Assembly: GCF_022179645.1 (NCBI RefSeq) | Contig: NZ_BPRA01000006.1 | Location: 1-64,000 of the forward strand | DNA from: Methylobacterium thuringiense | GTDB taxonomy: Bacteria; Pseudomonadota; Alphaproteobacteria; Rhizobiales; Beijerinckiaceae | Direction: 5' to 3' | DNA: 64,000 bases | Shown here: positions 51,974-59,875 of the stretch, one piece after another | Layout: every line of letters starts with the position of its first letter | Numbering within the stretch: the first letter of the stretch is position 1 | The notes under the pieces: generated by a model | What the model saw: only the letters and a program-made list of their open reading frames with translations | Database searches by the model: none | What the model was told of the DNA's origin: nothing | Program-made: the position numbers and the translations under genes

Positions 51974-53197
51974 ATGCGCCACCTGCACGAACCGATGAAC
52001 CGCCGCCTTGTCCTGGGTGGGCTCGGGCTCGGCAGCCTCGGCGCCGCAATGCCGGCCTGGGCTGCAGGCTCGGTGAAGCTTCCGCTGCCCGGCGGCCCAG
52101 ACGAGCGGGCGCTGACCACCGCATTTCCGGGCAAGGGCGAGATGATCCTCCAGCGCACCCATCCGCCGCTGCTGGAGACGCCGTTCTCGGTGTTCGACGA
52201 GGGCGTGTTCACCCCCAACGACCGCTTCTATGTGCGGTGGCACTGGGCCTCGATCCCGACCGAGGTCGATGCCGACGCCTTCCGGCTCAAGGTCCACGGG
52301 CATGTCGACAAGGAACTCTCGCTCTCGCTGGACGCCATCGCCAGCCTGCCGCGCTTCGAGATCGCTGCGGTGAACCAGTGCTCGGGCAATTCCCGTGGGT
52401 TGTTCGAGCCGCGGGTGCCCGGCGCGCAATGGGCCAACGGCTCGATGGGCAACGCCAGATGGACGGGCGTGCGCCTCAAGGACGTGCTCGCAAAGGCCGG
52501 CATCAAGCCCGGCGCCGTGCAGGTGCGCTTCGACGGCCTCGACGCGCCGGTGGTCGACGATGCCCCGGACTTCAAGAAGTCGCTCGATCTCGACCACGCC
52601 AACAATGGGGAGGTGATGATCGCCTACGCCATGAACGGCGAGCAGCTGCCGCTGCTCAACGGCTTCCCGCTCCGCCTCGTGGTGCCGGGCTGGTACTCGA
52701 CCTACTGGGTCAAGATGCTCTCCGACATCGAGGTGCTGGACAAGCCAGACGACCAATACTGGATGAAGACCGCCTACCGCATCCCGGACGTGCCGGGCGC
52801 CAACATCAAGCCAGGTCAGACCGGCTTCAAGACGGTGCCGATCAACAGGATGGTGCCGCGCTCCTTCGTCACCAACCTTCAGGACGGCGCCAAGGTGGCG
52901 GCCGGATCGCCGGTGGCGTTGCGCGGCATCGCCTTCGGCGGCGATTGCGGGGTGAAGGCTGTCGAGTTCTCCGGAGACGGCGGGGCGACGTGGTTCCCGG
53001 CGCAGCTCGGCACGGACGAGGGTCCCTACAGCTTCCGCCGCTTCGACGGCAGCCTGCCGGCGCTGGCCGCCGGGACCCACACGGTCAGGGTCCGCTGCAC
53101 CAACACCAACGGCGTCGCCCAGGGCATGGACCGGGTCTGGAACGCGGCCGGCTTCATGCAGAACGGCATCGAGGCCGTGTCCTTCCAGGCCGCTTGA
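51974..53197 (+). CDS. sorA: sulfite dehydrogenase, molybdopterin subunit (SorA/SoxC-like)
   Basis: The 407-aa protein carries a Tat signal (MNRRLVLGGLGLGSLGAAMPAWA). The sulfite-oxidase fold follows: 'FYVRWHWASIPTEVDADAFRLKVHGHV', the Moco-ligating Cys in 'IAAVNQCSGNSRGLFEPRVPGAQW', substrate-pocket residues in 'RWTGVRLKDVL', and the C-terminal dimerisation domain. It oxidises sulfite to sulfate in the periplasm and passes electrons to the cytochrome c encoded 11 bases downstream. ATG 51974 has GGGAGA ahead. Confidence 0.88.
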   Translation: MRHLHEPMNRRLVLGGLGLGSLGAAMPAWAAGSVKLPLPGGPDERALTTAFPGKGEMILQRTHPPLLETPFSVFDEGVFTPNDRFYVRWHWASIPTEVDADAFRLKVHGHVDKELSLSLDAIASLPRFEIAAVNQCSGNSRGLFEPRVPGAQWANGSMGNARWTGVRLKDVLAKAGIKPGAVQVRFDGLDAPVVDDAPDFKKSLDLDHANNGEVMIAYAMNGEQLPLLNGFPLRLVVPGWYSTYWVKMLSDIEVLDKPDDQYWMKTAYRIPDVPGANIKPGQTGFKTVPINRMVPRSFVTNLQDGAKVAAGSPVALRGIAFGGDCGVKAVEFSGDGGATWFPAQLGTDEGPYSFRRFDGSLPALAAGTHTVRVRCTNTNGVAQGMDRVWNAAGFMQNGIEAVSFQAA

Positions 53198-53208
53198 GGA
53201 GAACAGCC

Positions 53209-53547
53209 ATGACCCTTATCCGCCCTGCGGCCCTGATCGCCACGCTCATTCTGTCTCCTCTGATGGCGCTCGCAGCGCCGGCTCCCGAGCCGATGCGCTT
53301 TACCTCGCAATCCATCGAGATGCCGACCTCCGACCGGATCTTCCCCGACGGGCCGGGGGTGGAGGCGGTCAACAACAACTGCCTCGCCTGTCACTCGGCC
53401 GGGATGGTTTTGACCCAGCCCAAGCTCTCGAAAACGCAATGGACCGAGACCGTGAACAAGATGGTCCACGTCTACAAGGCGCCGATCGATCAGGCCGACG
53501 TGCAGACCATCGTCGACTACCTCACGGCGTTGAAGCCCACGCCTTGA
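53209..53547 (+). CDS. sorB: c-type cytochrome subunit of sulfite dehydrogenase (SorB-like)
   Basis: The 112-aa product has a signal peptide (LIATLILSPLMALAAPAP) and one haem motif 'NNNCLACHSAGMVL', with a likely distal Met in 'NKMVHVYKAPI'. Its position right after the molybdenum subunit and its length match SorB, the electron acceptor of SorA. A four-base gap plus AGGAG supports co-translation. Confidence 0.85.
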   Translation: MTLIRPAALIATLILSPLMALAAPAPEPMRFTSQSIEMPTSDRIFPDGPGVEAVNNNCLACHSAGMVLTQPKLSKTQWTETVNKMVHVYKAPIDQADVQTIVDYLTALKPTP

Positions 53548-53629
53548 GGCCGGATCCTGTCGGGGGATCAACCGGGCCGGGTGCCTTCTCGGCTTCCGGT
53601 GCGTTCTCGATGTCGCTACGTCACAAACG

Positions 53630-54730
53630 ATGGACAAAGACCCCATGCTCGGCCTGTTCCAGCGCAAGGACCGCCTCATCGTCCACGGCGAGGCGCCCTA
53701 CAACGCCGAGCCGCGGCTCGATCGCCTGCGGGCGTCCTTCCTCACCGACCAGGCCGACTTCTACGTCCGCAGCCACGGCAACATCCCGGACATCGACGCC
53801 GACGACTACCGGTTGACCGTCGACGGGATGGTCGCCACGCCGCTCGAACTCTCGCTGGCGGATCTCAAGGAACGCTTCGCGCCCGTCACCGTCACGGCGG
53901 TGATGCAATGCGCGGGCAACCGCCGGGCCGACATGCTGGCTGTGGCCCCGGTTTCCGGCGACCCGTGGGCGCCCGGCGCCATCGGCAATGCGGAATGGAC
54001 CGGGGTGCGGCTCGCCGACGTGTTGCAGGCCGCCGGATGCGAGGCTGGCGAAGAGCGTCATGTCGCCTTCGAGAGCCACGACCGGATCGCGGAGTCGGAC
54101 ACACGCTTCGGCGCCTCGATCCCGTTGGCCAAGGCGCTGGCACCCGAGACGCTGCTTGCCTTCGCGATGAACGGCGAGGCGCTCGCCCCCGAGCACGGTC
54201 ACCCCTTGCGCGTGGTGGTGCCGGGCTTTGCCGGCATCCGCAGCCCGAAATGGCTTGCCCGCATCACGGTGCAGGATCAGCCCTCCGACAACCCGATGCA
54301 GGCCGACGACTACAAGCTGTTTCCGCCCGACGTGACGGCCGAGACCGCCGACCCGGCCGCTGGCCACACCATCGAGGCGATGCCGCTCAACAGCGCGATC
54401 TGCGAGCCCGCCCGCGGCGCAGCCCTGAAAGCCGGTCGGCACTCGATCCGCGGCTACGCCATCGCCAGCGACCGCGCCGTCGCCCGGGTCGACGTCTCGC
54501 CCGATGGCGGCCGTAGCTGGGCCCAGGCCCGGATCGAGCACGACAGGCGCGCTCCCTTCGCCTGGACCTTCTGGGAGATCGACCTCGATCTCGGCACAGG
54601 CGAGCATGAAGTCGCGGTGCGCGCCTGGGATTCCGCCGGCCAGACCCAGCCGGCCGCTCCCGACGATACCTGGAACTACAAAGGCTATCTCAGCGCGGCC
54701 TGGCACCGGGTGCGGGTCACCGTCGCCTGA
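53630..54730 (+). CDS. second sulfite-oxidase-family molybdoenzyme (no signal peptide)
   Basis: The 366-aa product has the same fold without a Tat signal, so it should stay in the cytosol: 'DFYVRSHGNIPDIDADDYRLTVDGMV', the Moco Cys in 'TAVMQCAGNRRADM', 'NAEWTGVRLADVLQAAG', 'GHPLRVVVPGFAGIRSPKWLARI' and a C-terminal Ig-like dimer domain ending 'WNYKGYLSAAWHRVRV'. This type resembles eukaryotic sulfite oxidase/nitrate reductase cores. It probably oxidises internally generated sulfite. The start is ATG 53630 without a strong ribosome site. Confidence 0.85.
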   Translation: MDKDPMLGLFQRKDRLIVHGEAPYNAEPRLDRLRASFLTDQADFYVRSHGNIPDIDADDYRLTVDGMVATPLELSLADLKERFAPVTVTAVMQCAGNRRADMLAVAPVSGDPWAPGAIGNAEWTGVRLADVLQAAGCEAGEERHVAFESHDRIAESDTRFGASIPLAKALAPETLLAFAMNGEALAPEHGHPLRVVVPGFAGIRSPKWLARITVQDQPSDNPMQADDYKLFPPDVTAETADPAAGHTIEAMPLNSAICEPARGAALKAGRHSIRGYAIASDRAVARVDVSPDGGRSWAQARIEHDRRAPFAWTFWEIDLDLGTGEHEVAVRAWDSAGQTQPAAPDDTWNYKGYLSAAWHRVRVTVA

Positions 54731-54746
54731 GCCCCAGCCCCAGCGC

Positions 54747-55106
54747 TCAGGTCCAGAGCAGAGCGGTCGCGGCGAAGCCCGAGATCGCGATCAGCAGGAT
54801 GGCGATGCCGACGGTTAGGACACGCGGCATCATCGGGATCTCGGCCCCCGCGAGGCGCGTGCGGATGGCCCGGTCGCGCCAGGCCGCCCCAGCGAACGAG
54901 GCCAATGCGCAAACGATCAGCGTCAGCGAGAGCACCTTCAGCGGCCAGACCGGTAGCACCTCTCGCAGAAAGCGCTGCGCGGCGAGGCCGCCGCCGAGGA
55001 AGGCGAGCCCGGTCCTCAGCCATGCCGCGAAGGTCCGCTCGGCGGCGAGCACCGTCCGGTCCTCGGCGAGCTTCACGCGCGGATCGTCGGGCGCGATGTC
55101 GCTCAT
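54747..55106 (-). CDS. DUF202 (YidH-like) membrane protein
   Basis: The 119-aa product reads 'LAEDRTVLAAERTFAAWLRTGLAFLGGGLAAQRFL' and has three TM helices, including 'VLSLTLIVCALASFAGAAWR' and 'LTVGIAILLIAISGFAATALLW'. DUF202 proteins are inner-membrane and of unknown function. The ATG overlaps the stop of the LysR gene (ATGA), so the two are coupled. It ends close to the convergent sulfite-oxidase-type gene. Confidence 0.8.
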   Translation of the reverse strand: MSDIAPDDPRVKLAEDRTVLAAERTFAAWLRTGLAFLGGGLAAQRFLREVLPVWPLKVLSLTLIVCALASFAGAAWRDRAIRTRLAGAEIPMMPRVLTVGIAILLIAISGFAATALLWT

Positions 55107-55990
55107 CGGGGCGGCATCCCAATGAGATCGAGGAGCGCGTCGGCGACCCGGCTGCGATAGCGCTCCTTGTGACGTAGCACCCGGAACGGCCGCGTCGGCA
55201 GCGCGAAAGCAGCCTCGACCAGGGTTCCGGCCCGCAGAGATGCAGCGACCACGGTCTGCGACAGCATGGCGGCACCACCTCCGGCCTCGACCGCCGCGCG
55301 GACGGCCTCGTTGGAGGGCAGTTCGAGCATCACCTTCAGCCGGGCCGGTGCGACTCCGACTGCGGCGAGTGCATCCTCGAAGACCGAGCGCGTTCCAGAC
55401 CCCGCCTCTCGCAGGACCCACTCGGCCTCCGCCAGATCCTCGGGCGAGAGCGCCCCGGCGGCTGCGAAGGGATGATCCGGCGCGACCACGAGGACGAGCT
55501 GGTCCTTGGCGACAGTGGTGCTCGCCAGCGTGGGATCCTCGACGCCGCCCTCGACGAAGCCGAGTTCGGCGATGCCCTCGCGTACGGCATGGGCCGCCTC
55601 GGCGGTGTTGCCCACCGATAGACGAACCACGATCTCCGGATGGGCCCGGCGGAAGGCGACGAGGTGCCGGGGCAGCCAGTCGCTGGCGGTGGTCTGGCTG
55701 GCGAACAGCGATAGCGTCCCGCGGCGCAGGCCGCTCAGATCGGCCAGCACCAGTTCGGCGGCCTCGGCTCGCGCGAGTACGGCCCGGGCCTCGATCAGGA
55801 AGACGCGGCCGGCCTCGGTCAGCTCGATCCCCCGCCCGACCCGGTGGAACAGCTTCGTCGCGTGCCGCCCCTCTATGTTGCCGATCGCGGTGCTGACGGC
55901 CGACTGCACGAGGTTCAGCGCCTCGGCCGCCCGCGTCACGTGTTCGCGCTCGGCCACGGCGACGAAGATGCGGAGCTGGTCGAGGGTCAT
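55103..55990 (-). CDS. LysR-type transcriptional regulator, probably sulfite-linked
   Basis: The 295-aa product starts with the winged HTH 'MTLDQLRIFVAVAEREHVTRAAEALNLVQSAVSTAIGNIEG' and has the substrate-binding domain to the end ('LGFVEGGVEDPTLASTTVAKDQLVLVVAPDHPF', 'GSGTRSVFEDAL'). Its neighbourhood with YeiH and sulfite oxidases recalls YeiE, a LysR that senses sulfite in enterics, and CysB-type regulators. It overlaps the gene on either side by four bases. Confidence 0.88.
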   Translation of the reverse strand: MTLDQLRIFVAVAEREHVTRAAEALNLVQSAVSTAIGNIEGRHATKLFHRVGRGIELTEAGRVFLIEARAVLARAEAAELVLADLSGLRRGTLSLFASQTTASDWLPRHLVAFRRAHPEIVVRLSVGNTAEAAHAVREGIAELGFVEGGVEDPTLASTTVAKDQLVLVVAPDHPFAAAGALSPEDLAEAEWVLREAGSGTRSVFEDALAAVGVAPARLKVMLELPSNEAVRAAVEAGGGAAMLSQTVVAASLRAGTLVEAAFALPTRPFRVLRHKERYRSRVADALLDLIGMPPR

Positions 55991-56811
55991 GGCGCAGCCG
56001 ATCCGGCGGGGCGGGCGGGCGCGAGCCCGCGCACCTGTGCATCCACAGCCTCGGCGACGCCGAGGAGGCGCGCCTCCGGCGTCCGCGCCGTGACGACATA
56101 GGCCATGCCGGCATCGATCCAGGAGAAGGCGGCGACGTCCCCCTCGCGGGCGAAACGGAAAATCGTGCGGCCCGCATCTGTGCCGGCACGGCTGTAGAGC
56201 GTCAGCCGGGTGCCCTTGTCGTCGTCGTACATCAGCAGTGCCGCCGGCTCCGAGCCCGCCGGCAGCAGGCGACCACCCATCAGGCGAAAGCCGAGCCCGC
56301 GCAGGTCCGGTGCCACGAGGCGGCGGCCGAGCCGCTGGGACAGCCATTGCACCAAGTGAGGCATCTCATTGGCACGGACCTCGACGGGATGAACGGTTTC
56401 CGAGACGAAGGTCCTGAAGGCCGCCACCGCATCCTGCGTCGCCGGCTCCGCCGCCAGCAGGATCGGGGCGGACGGATGAACGAGACCGCGCCCGATCCAG
56501 CCGGCGCCGGCTCCGAGGGTCAGGAACACCAGCGCTGCCGCTGCGAACGGACGCCAGCGCGCGACACGGAAGGCGTTCGGCCGCGTCAGGTTGGCAACGC
56601 GCAAGCGGGCCGGGATCGGCTCGTCGGCGACCGGCGCGAGCCGGGCGAGCAATTGCTCGCGCATCGCCCGGTCGGCGGCGATCCGGCCGGCAGCCTCGGG
56701 ATGCTCGGCGAGCCAGGCCTCGACCATCGCACGGCGCGGCGTATCCAGCCGGCCGTCGACGAACGCATGCAGATCGTCCTCGCCCACCGGCCGCGGATCG
56801 GGCCCGCTCAT
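55987..56811 (-). CDS. anti-sigma factor, membrane-anchored
   Basis: The 274-aa product has an N-terminal sigma-binding region ('VGEDDLHAFVDGRLDTPRRAMVEAWLAEHPEAAGRI'), one TM helix ('RPFAAAALVFLTLGAGAGWIGRGL') and a periplasmic domain. It overlaps both the upstream ECF sigma gene and the downstream LysR gene by four bases. It should hold the sigma factor at the membrane until a signal arrives. No zinc-binding HxxxCxxC motif is present. Confidence 0.85.
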   Translation of the reverse strand: MSGPDPRPVGEDDLHAFVDGRLDTPRRAMVEAWLAEHPEAAGRIAADRAMREQLLARLAPVADEPIPARLRVANLTRPNAFRVARWRPFAAAALVFLTLGAGAGWIGRGLVHPSAPILLAAEPATQDAVAAFRTFVSETVHPVEVRANEMPHLVQWLSQRLGRRLVAPDLRGLGFRLMGGRLLPAGSEPAALLMYDDDKGTRLTLYSRAGTDAGRTIFRFAREGDVAAFSWIDAGMAYVVTARTPEARLLGVAEAVDAQVRGLAPARPAGSAAP

Positions 56812-57371
56812 TTTACCCTCCGCAGAAAGCCGGTCCGGCCGGTCTCGAGGAAGCCGCGCATCCGCTCCCGCGCCCGGCTCAGGCGCGACATGATCGTTCC
56901 AACCGGCACCCCGAGGACGCTCGCCGCCTCGGCATAGGACAGATCCTCCACCGCGACGAGAAGCAGGACCGAGCGCTGCTCCTCTGGCAGGGTGTCGAGC
57001 CCGGCCAGGATGTCGCGCAGCCCGAGGCCCGAAGCCGGATCGGCGCTCGTGTCCGGCACCTGGTCCAACAGGTCCGGCCCAGCCCGCGGCGCGGCGCGCT
57101 TCGTCCGGCGCAGGCCGGCGAGAAACAGGTTGCGCTGGATCGTGAACAGCCAGGCCCGCAGGTCGCCGTCGCACCGGCGTTGCGACCAGCCGGCGAGCGC
57201 CCTCTCCAGGGTGTCCTGAACCAGGTCGTCGGCGGCCTCGCGCTCGCGCAGCAGGGCATGGGCGTAGCGCCGCAAGCCCGGAATCTGCGGCTCGATCAAC
57301 GCGGCGATCTCGTCCAAGCGCTCTCCCTTTGCAACGGCCCCTGTCGCGAGAGAGATGCCGGCGCCACGCAT
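56808..57371 (-). CDS. ECF RNA polymerase sigma factor
   Basis: The 187-aa product has sigma region 2 ('IPGLRRYAHALLREREAADDLVQDTLERAL' and 'LRAWLFTIQRNLFLAGLRR') and region 4 ('LDTLPEEQRSVLLLVAVEDLSYAEAASVLGVPVGTIMSRLSRARERMR'). It is coupled to its anti-sigma gene. The divergent DUF305 gene 129 bases away is a likely target; a GGAAT element lies in the shared spacer near 57436-57440. Confidence 0.9.
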   Translation of the reverse strand: MRGAGISLATGAVAKGERLDEIAALIEPQIPGLRRYAHALLREREAADDLVQDTLERALAGWSQRRCDGDLRAWLFTIQRNLFLAGLRRTKRAAPRAGPDLLDQVPDTSADPASGLGLRDILAGLDTLPEEQRSVLLLVAVEDLSYAEAASVLGVPVGTIMSRLSRARERMRGFLETGRTGFLRRVK

Positions 57372-57500
57372 CTATTCCCTCGCACGATCCGAATTCGCGA
57401 TCACGGACGCGGGACCGGATTTTTTTGCAAGGTCGCGGAATGAAAAGTCGCGGGCGGCATCTCTCCTTTCGAACACCGGCAATCGAGGTTTGGAGCGATC

Positions 57501-57911
57501 ATGCGCGGAGCACAGGCATCCCTGGCGACCATCGCCTTGATCGCGACGGGGCTCGTCGGCGGATCGATGATGCGCCCGAGCCGGGCCGAGCCGGCACCGA
57601 TGGCCGACAAGGCCGGCTTCGACGCGCTGATGCGCGAGTCCATGGAACGGATGCATGCCGAGATGGCGGTGCCGCCCTCCACCGATCCCGACCGCGATTT
57701 CGCGGCGATGATGATCCCGCATCACCAGGGCGCGGTCGACATGGCCAAGGCCGAACTCGCCTATGGCCAAGACCCGGTCCTGCGCCGGCTCGCGCAGGGG
57801 ATCATCGTCGAGCAGCAGCAGGAGATCGAAGTCATGCGCCGGGCGCTCGCCGAGAGGCCGCCCGCAACGCCCGGCGCCGCGCCGTCGGCCGCCCACAGCC
57901 ATCACCACTGA
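57501..57911 (+). CDS. DUF305 protein, probably periplasmic
   Basis: The 136-aa product has a signal peptide (ASLATIALIATGLVGGSMM) and the DUF305 core 'FAAMMIPHHQGAVDMAKAELAYGQDPVLRRLAQGIIVEQQQEIEVMRRAL', a ferritin-like four-helix bundle. The HH and Met-rich positions can bind metal, and some family members are tied to copper. A His-rich tail (AHSHHH) supports metal binding. It is divergent from the ECF operon and 40 bases ahead of the propeller gene. Confidence 0.85.
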   Translation: MRGAQASLATIALIATGLVGGSMMRPSRAEPAPMADKAGFDALMRESMERMHAEMAVPPSTDPDRDFAAMMIPHHQGAVDMAKAELAYGQDPVLRRLAQGIIVEQQQEIEVMRRALAERPPATPGAAPSAAHSHHH

Positions 57912-57951
57912 CCGGCGGCCTACCCGCCCACCAAACAGGTATGAAGTTGCG

Positions 57952-59391
57952 ATGAGACAGATCCTCCTGCCCACGCTGACGATGCTTCTGCTCGCAGGGA
58001 CGGCGCTCGCCGGCCAAGCTCCGGGACCGGCCTCGGCGCCGGACGTGCCGGTCAGCGCGAAGGACCGGTTCTACACCTCCGACCAGTTCTCCAACACGGT
58101 CTCGGTGATCGACCCGGCCGCGAACTCCCTCCTCGGTGTGATCAAGCTTGGCGATCCGACGCCGATGAACCTGAGCCCGCTCTACAAGGGCCAGCTGCTC
58201 GTCCACGGCATGGGCTTCTCGCCCGACCGCAAAACCCTGCTCGCGGTCTCGATCGGCTCGAACTCCGTAAGCTTCATCGACACGGCGACGAATGCGGTGC
58301 GCCACACCAGCTATGTCGGCCGCTCGCCGCACGAGGCTTTCTTTACGCCGGACGGCAAGGAGGTCTGGGTCAGCGTGCGCGGCGAGGACTATCTCGCGGT
58401 GCTCGATGCCAGCACCGGCAAGGAGACCGGCCGCATCGCGGTTCCGAACGGGCCGGGCATGACGATTTTCTCGCCGGACGGACAATACGGCTACGTCTGC
58501 TCCAGCTTCAGCCCCGAGACCGTGGTGATCGATACCAAGACCCACGCCATCGTTGGCCGCGTGAAGCAGGAGAGCCCGTTCTGCCCCGACATCGCCGCGA
58601 CGCCGGATGGCGAGCAGGTCTGGTTCACCCTCAAGGATGTCGGCCGCACTCAGGTGTTTGAGGCCAAACCGCCGTTCAAAGCCCTGAAGACCATTGAGAC
58701 CGGACCGATCACCAACCACGTCAACATCGTGCGCACCAAAACCGGCCAGTTCGCCTACGTCACCATCGGCGGCCTGAACTTGGTCAAGGTGTTCCGCACA
58801 GATGACTTCTCGCAGATGGCGACCATCCCAACCGGGGCCCTGCCTCACGGACTCTGGCCCTCAGGCGATGGCAGCCGCGTCTATGTCGGCCTTGAGAATG
58901 CCGACAAGGCCGCGGTGATCGACACCGCTACCAACACGGTCGTCGCCGAGGTGCCGATTGGACAGGGCCCCCAGGGCGTTGCCTATGTGCCGAACGCCGT
59001 GCCGGAGGGCGACGGCCGGCAGAATCTCCAGCCTCTTGGCGCCGCGGGCAAGACCAGCGCGCTGACGCTGAACGGCACGGACGGAAAGCCGGCGACGCAG
59101 ATCACCCTGTTCGACCAGGGCGTTCTCCAGACGCTGCAGGCCGCCGTCACCGGTCTCCCGGCGAAAATGCCGTTCGTGCTCGCGCTGTCCGACGATCCGA
59201 AGGGTGCGGGTATGATCGAGCCGCTGGCCGCCTTCATGACCAATCCGGCCGGCGCTGCCATCGTCAACGCCATCGGCCCGATCCGTCAGGTGATCCGCAC
59301 CGATGCCGGTACGGGCCGCCGCTACTTGGTGGTGGCCGAAGGCAAGCCCGGCGAACTCGGCGGCGTCGTGCAGGTGCAGACCAAAGACTGA
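57952..59391 (+). CDS. periplasmic YVTN beta-propeller protein
   Basis: The 479-aa product has a signal peptide (LLPTLTMLLLAGTALAGQ) and seven or so repeats of the YVTN/cytochrome-D1 type ('VSVIDPAANSLLGVIKLGD', 'VSFIDTATNAVRHTSYVGRSPHEAFFTPDGKEVWVSVRGED', 'AAVIDTATNTVVAEVPIGQGPQGVAYVP'). There is no haem motif. A C-terminal part of about 120 residues is unrelated to the blades. It follows the DUF305 gene, a pairing seen with metal or redox stress systems. Function unknown. Confidence 0.82.
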   Translation: MRQILLPTLTMLLLAGTALAGQAPGPASAPDVPVSAKDRFYTSDQFSNTVSVIDPAANSLLGVIKLGDPTPMNLSPLYKGQLLVHGMGFSPDRKTLLAVSIGSNSVSFIDTATNAVRHTSYVGRSPHEAFFTPDGKEVWVSVRGEDYLAVLDASTGKETGRIAVPNGPGMTIFSPDGQYGYVCSSFSPETVVIDTKTHAIVGRVKQESPFCPDIAATPDGEQVWFTLKDVGRTQVFEAKPPFKALKTIETGPITNHVNIVRTKTGQFAYVTIGGLNLVKVFRTDDFSQMATIPTGALPHGLWPSGDGSRVYVGLENADKAAVIDTATNTVVAEVPIGQGPQGVAYVPNAVPEGDGRQNLQPLGAAGKTSALTLNGTDGKPATQITLFDQGVLQTLQAAVTGLPAKMPFVLALSDDPKGAGMIEPLAAFMTNPAGAAIVNAIGPIRQVIRTDAGTGRRYLVVAEGKPGELGGVVQVQTKD

Positions 59392-59592
59392 TCAGGCGGC
59401 GTCGCGGATCGGGAGGGCGTAAATCCAAGTGTCGACCGAACCTCCCATACGGCTCCGGCCCCCGAGACCGCCGGACCCGCCGCCGCATCCTACCGTGCCC
59501 GAGGCGCGCAACGCCCCGGACGCGTCACGGTAAGACCACCGCTCAGCCGAACCATCCGCCGGTCCGGCGTGCCCGAAGCCGGTACATGGCTT

Positions 59593-59625
59593 TGTCGGGT
59601 GCGTGTACGACGACGTGTCGGGTGC
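59593..59625. repeat. probable transposon end (two TGTCGGGTGC repeats)
   Basis: TGTCGGGTGC occurs at 59593 and 59616, 23 bp apart. Tni/Tn7-type elements begin with TGT and carry repeated transposase-binding sites of about this spacing. This is the likely end of the element whose tniABQ genes lie to the right. Confidence 0.5.
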
Positions 59626-59641
59626 AGGACCGGGCCGTCGG

Positions 59642-59875
59642 TCAACTCGTGCCCCAGCGCCGAGCATTGATCAGGATGCCGGGTTCGTCCCGGCCCAACT
59701 CGCGGCCGTCGATCAGGGCTTCGAGCGCCGCGGTGGCCTCGTCCCAGGTCAGGTAGGCTTGGGCCTCGGAGAGATCGGGTCCGTAGGTGCCGTCCGCCGC
59801 CCGATAGTAGATCGCCCCGTCATGGCTGACGTAGATGTGGAACTCGTCGGGTGTCGATTGCCTCGTCTCGCTCAT
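59642..59875 (-). CDS. 77-aa protein coupled to tniQ
   Basis: The product 'PDEFHIYVSHDGAIYYRAADGTYGPDLSEAQAYLTWDEATAALEALIDGRELGRD' is acidic with a strand-rich first half. It overlaps tniQ by four bases and is the last gene before the transposon end. No known domain is visible. It may be a transposition accessory or a passenger gene. Confidence 0.55.
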   Translation of the reverse strand: MSETRQSTPDEFHIYVSHDGAIYYRAADGTYGPDLSEAQAYLTWDEATAALEALIDGRELGRDEPGILINARRWGTS

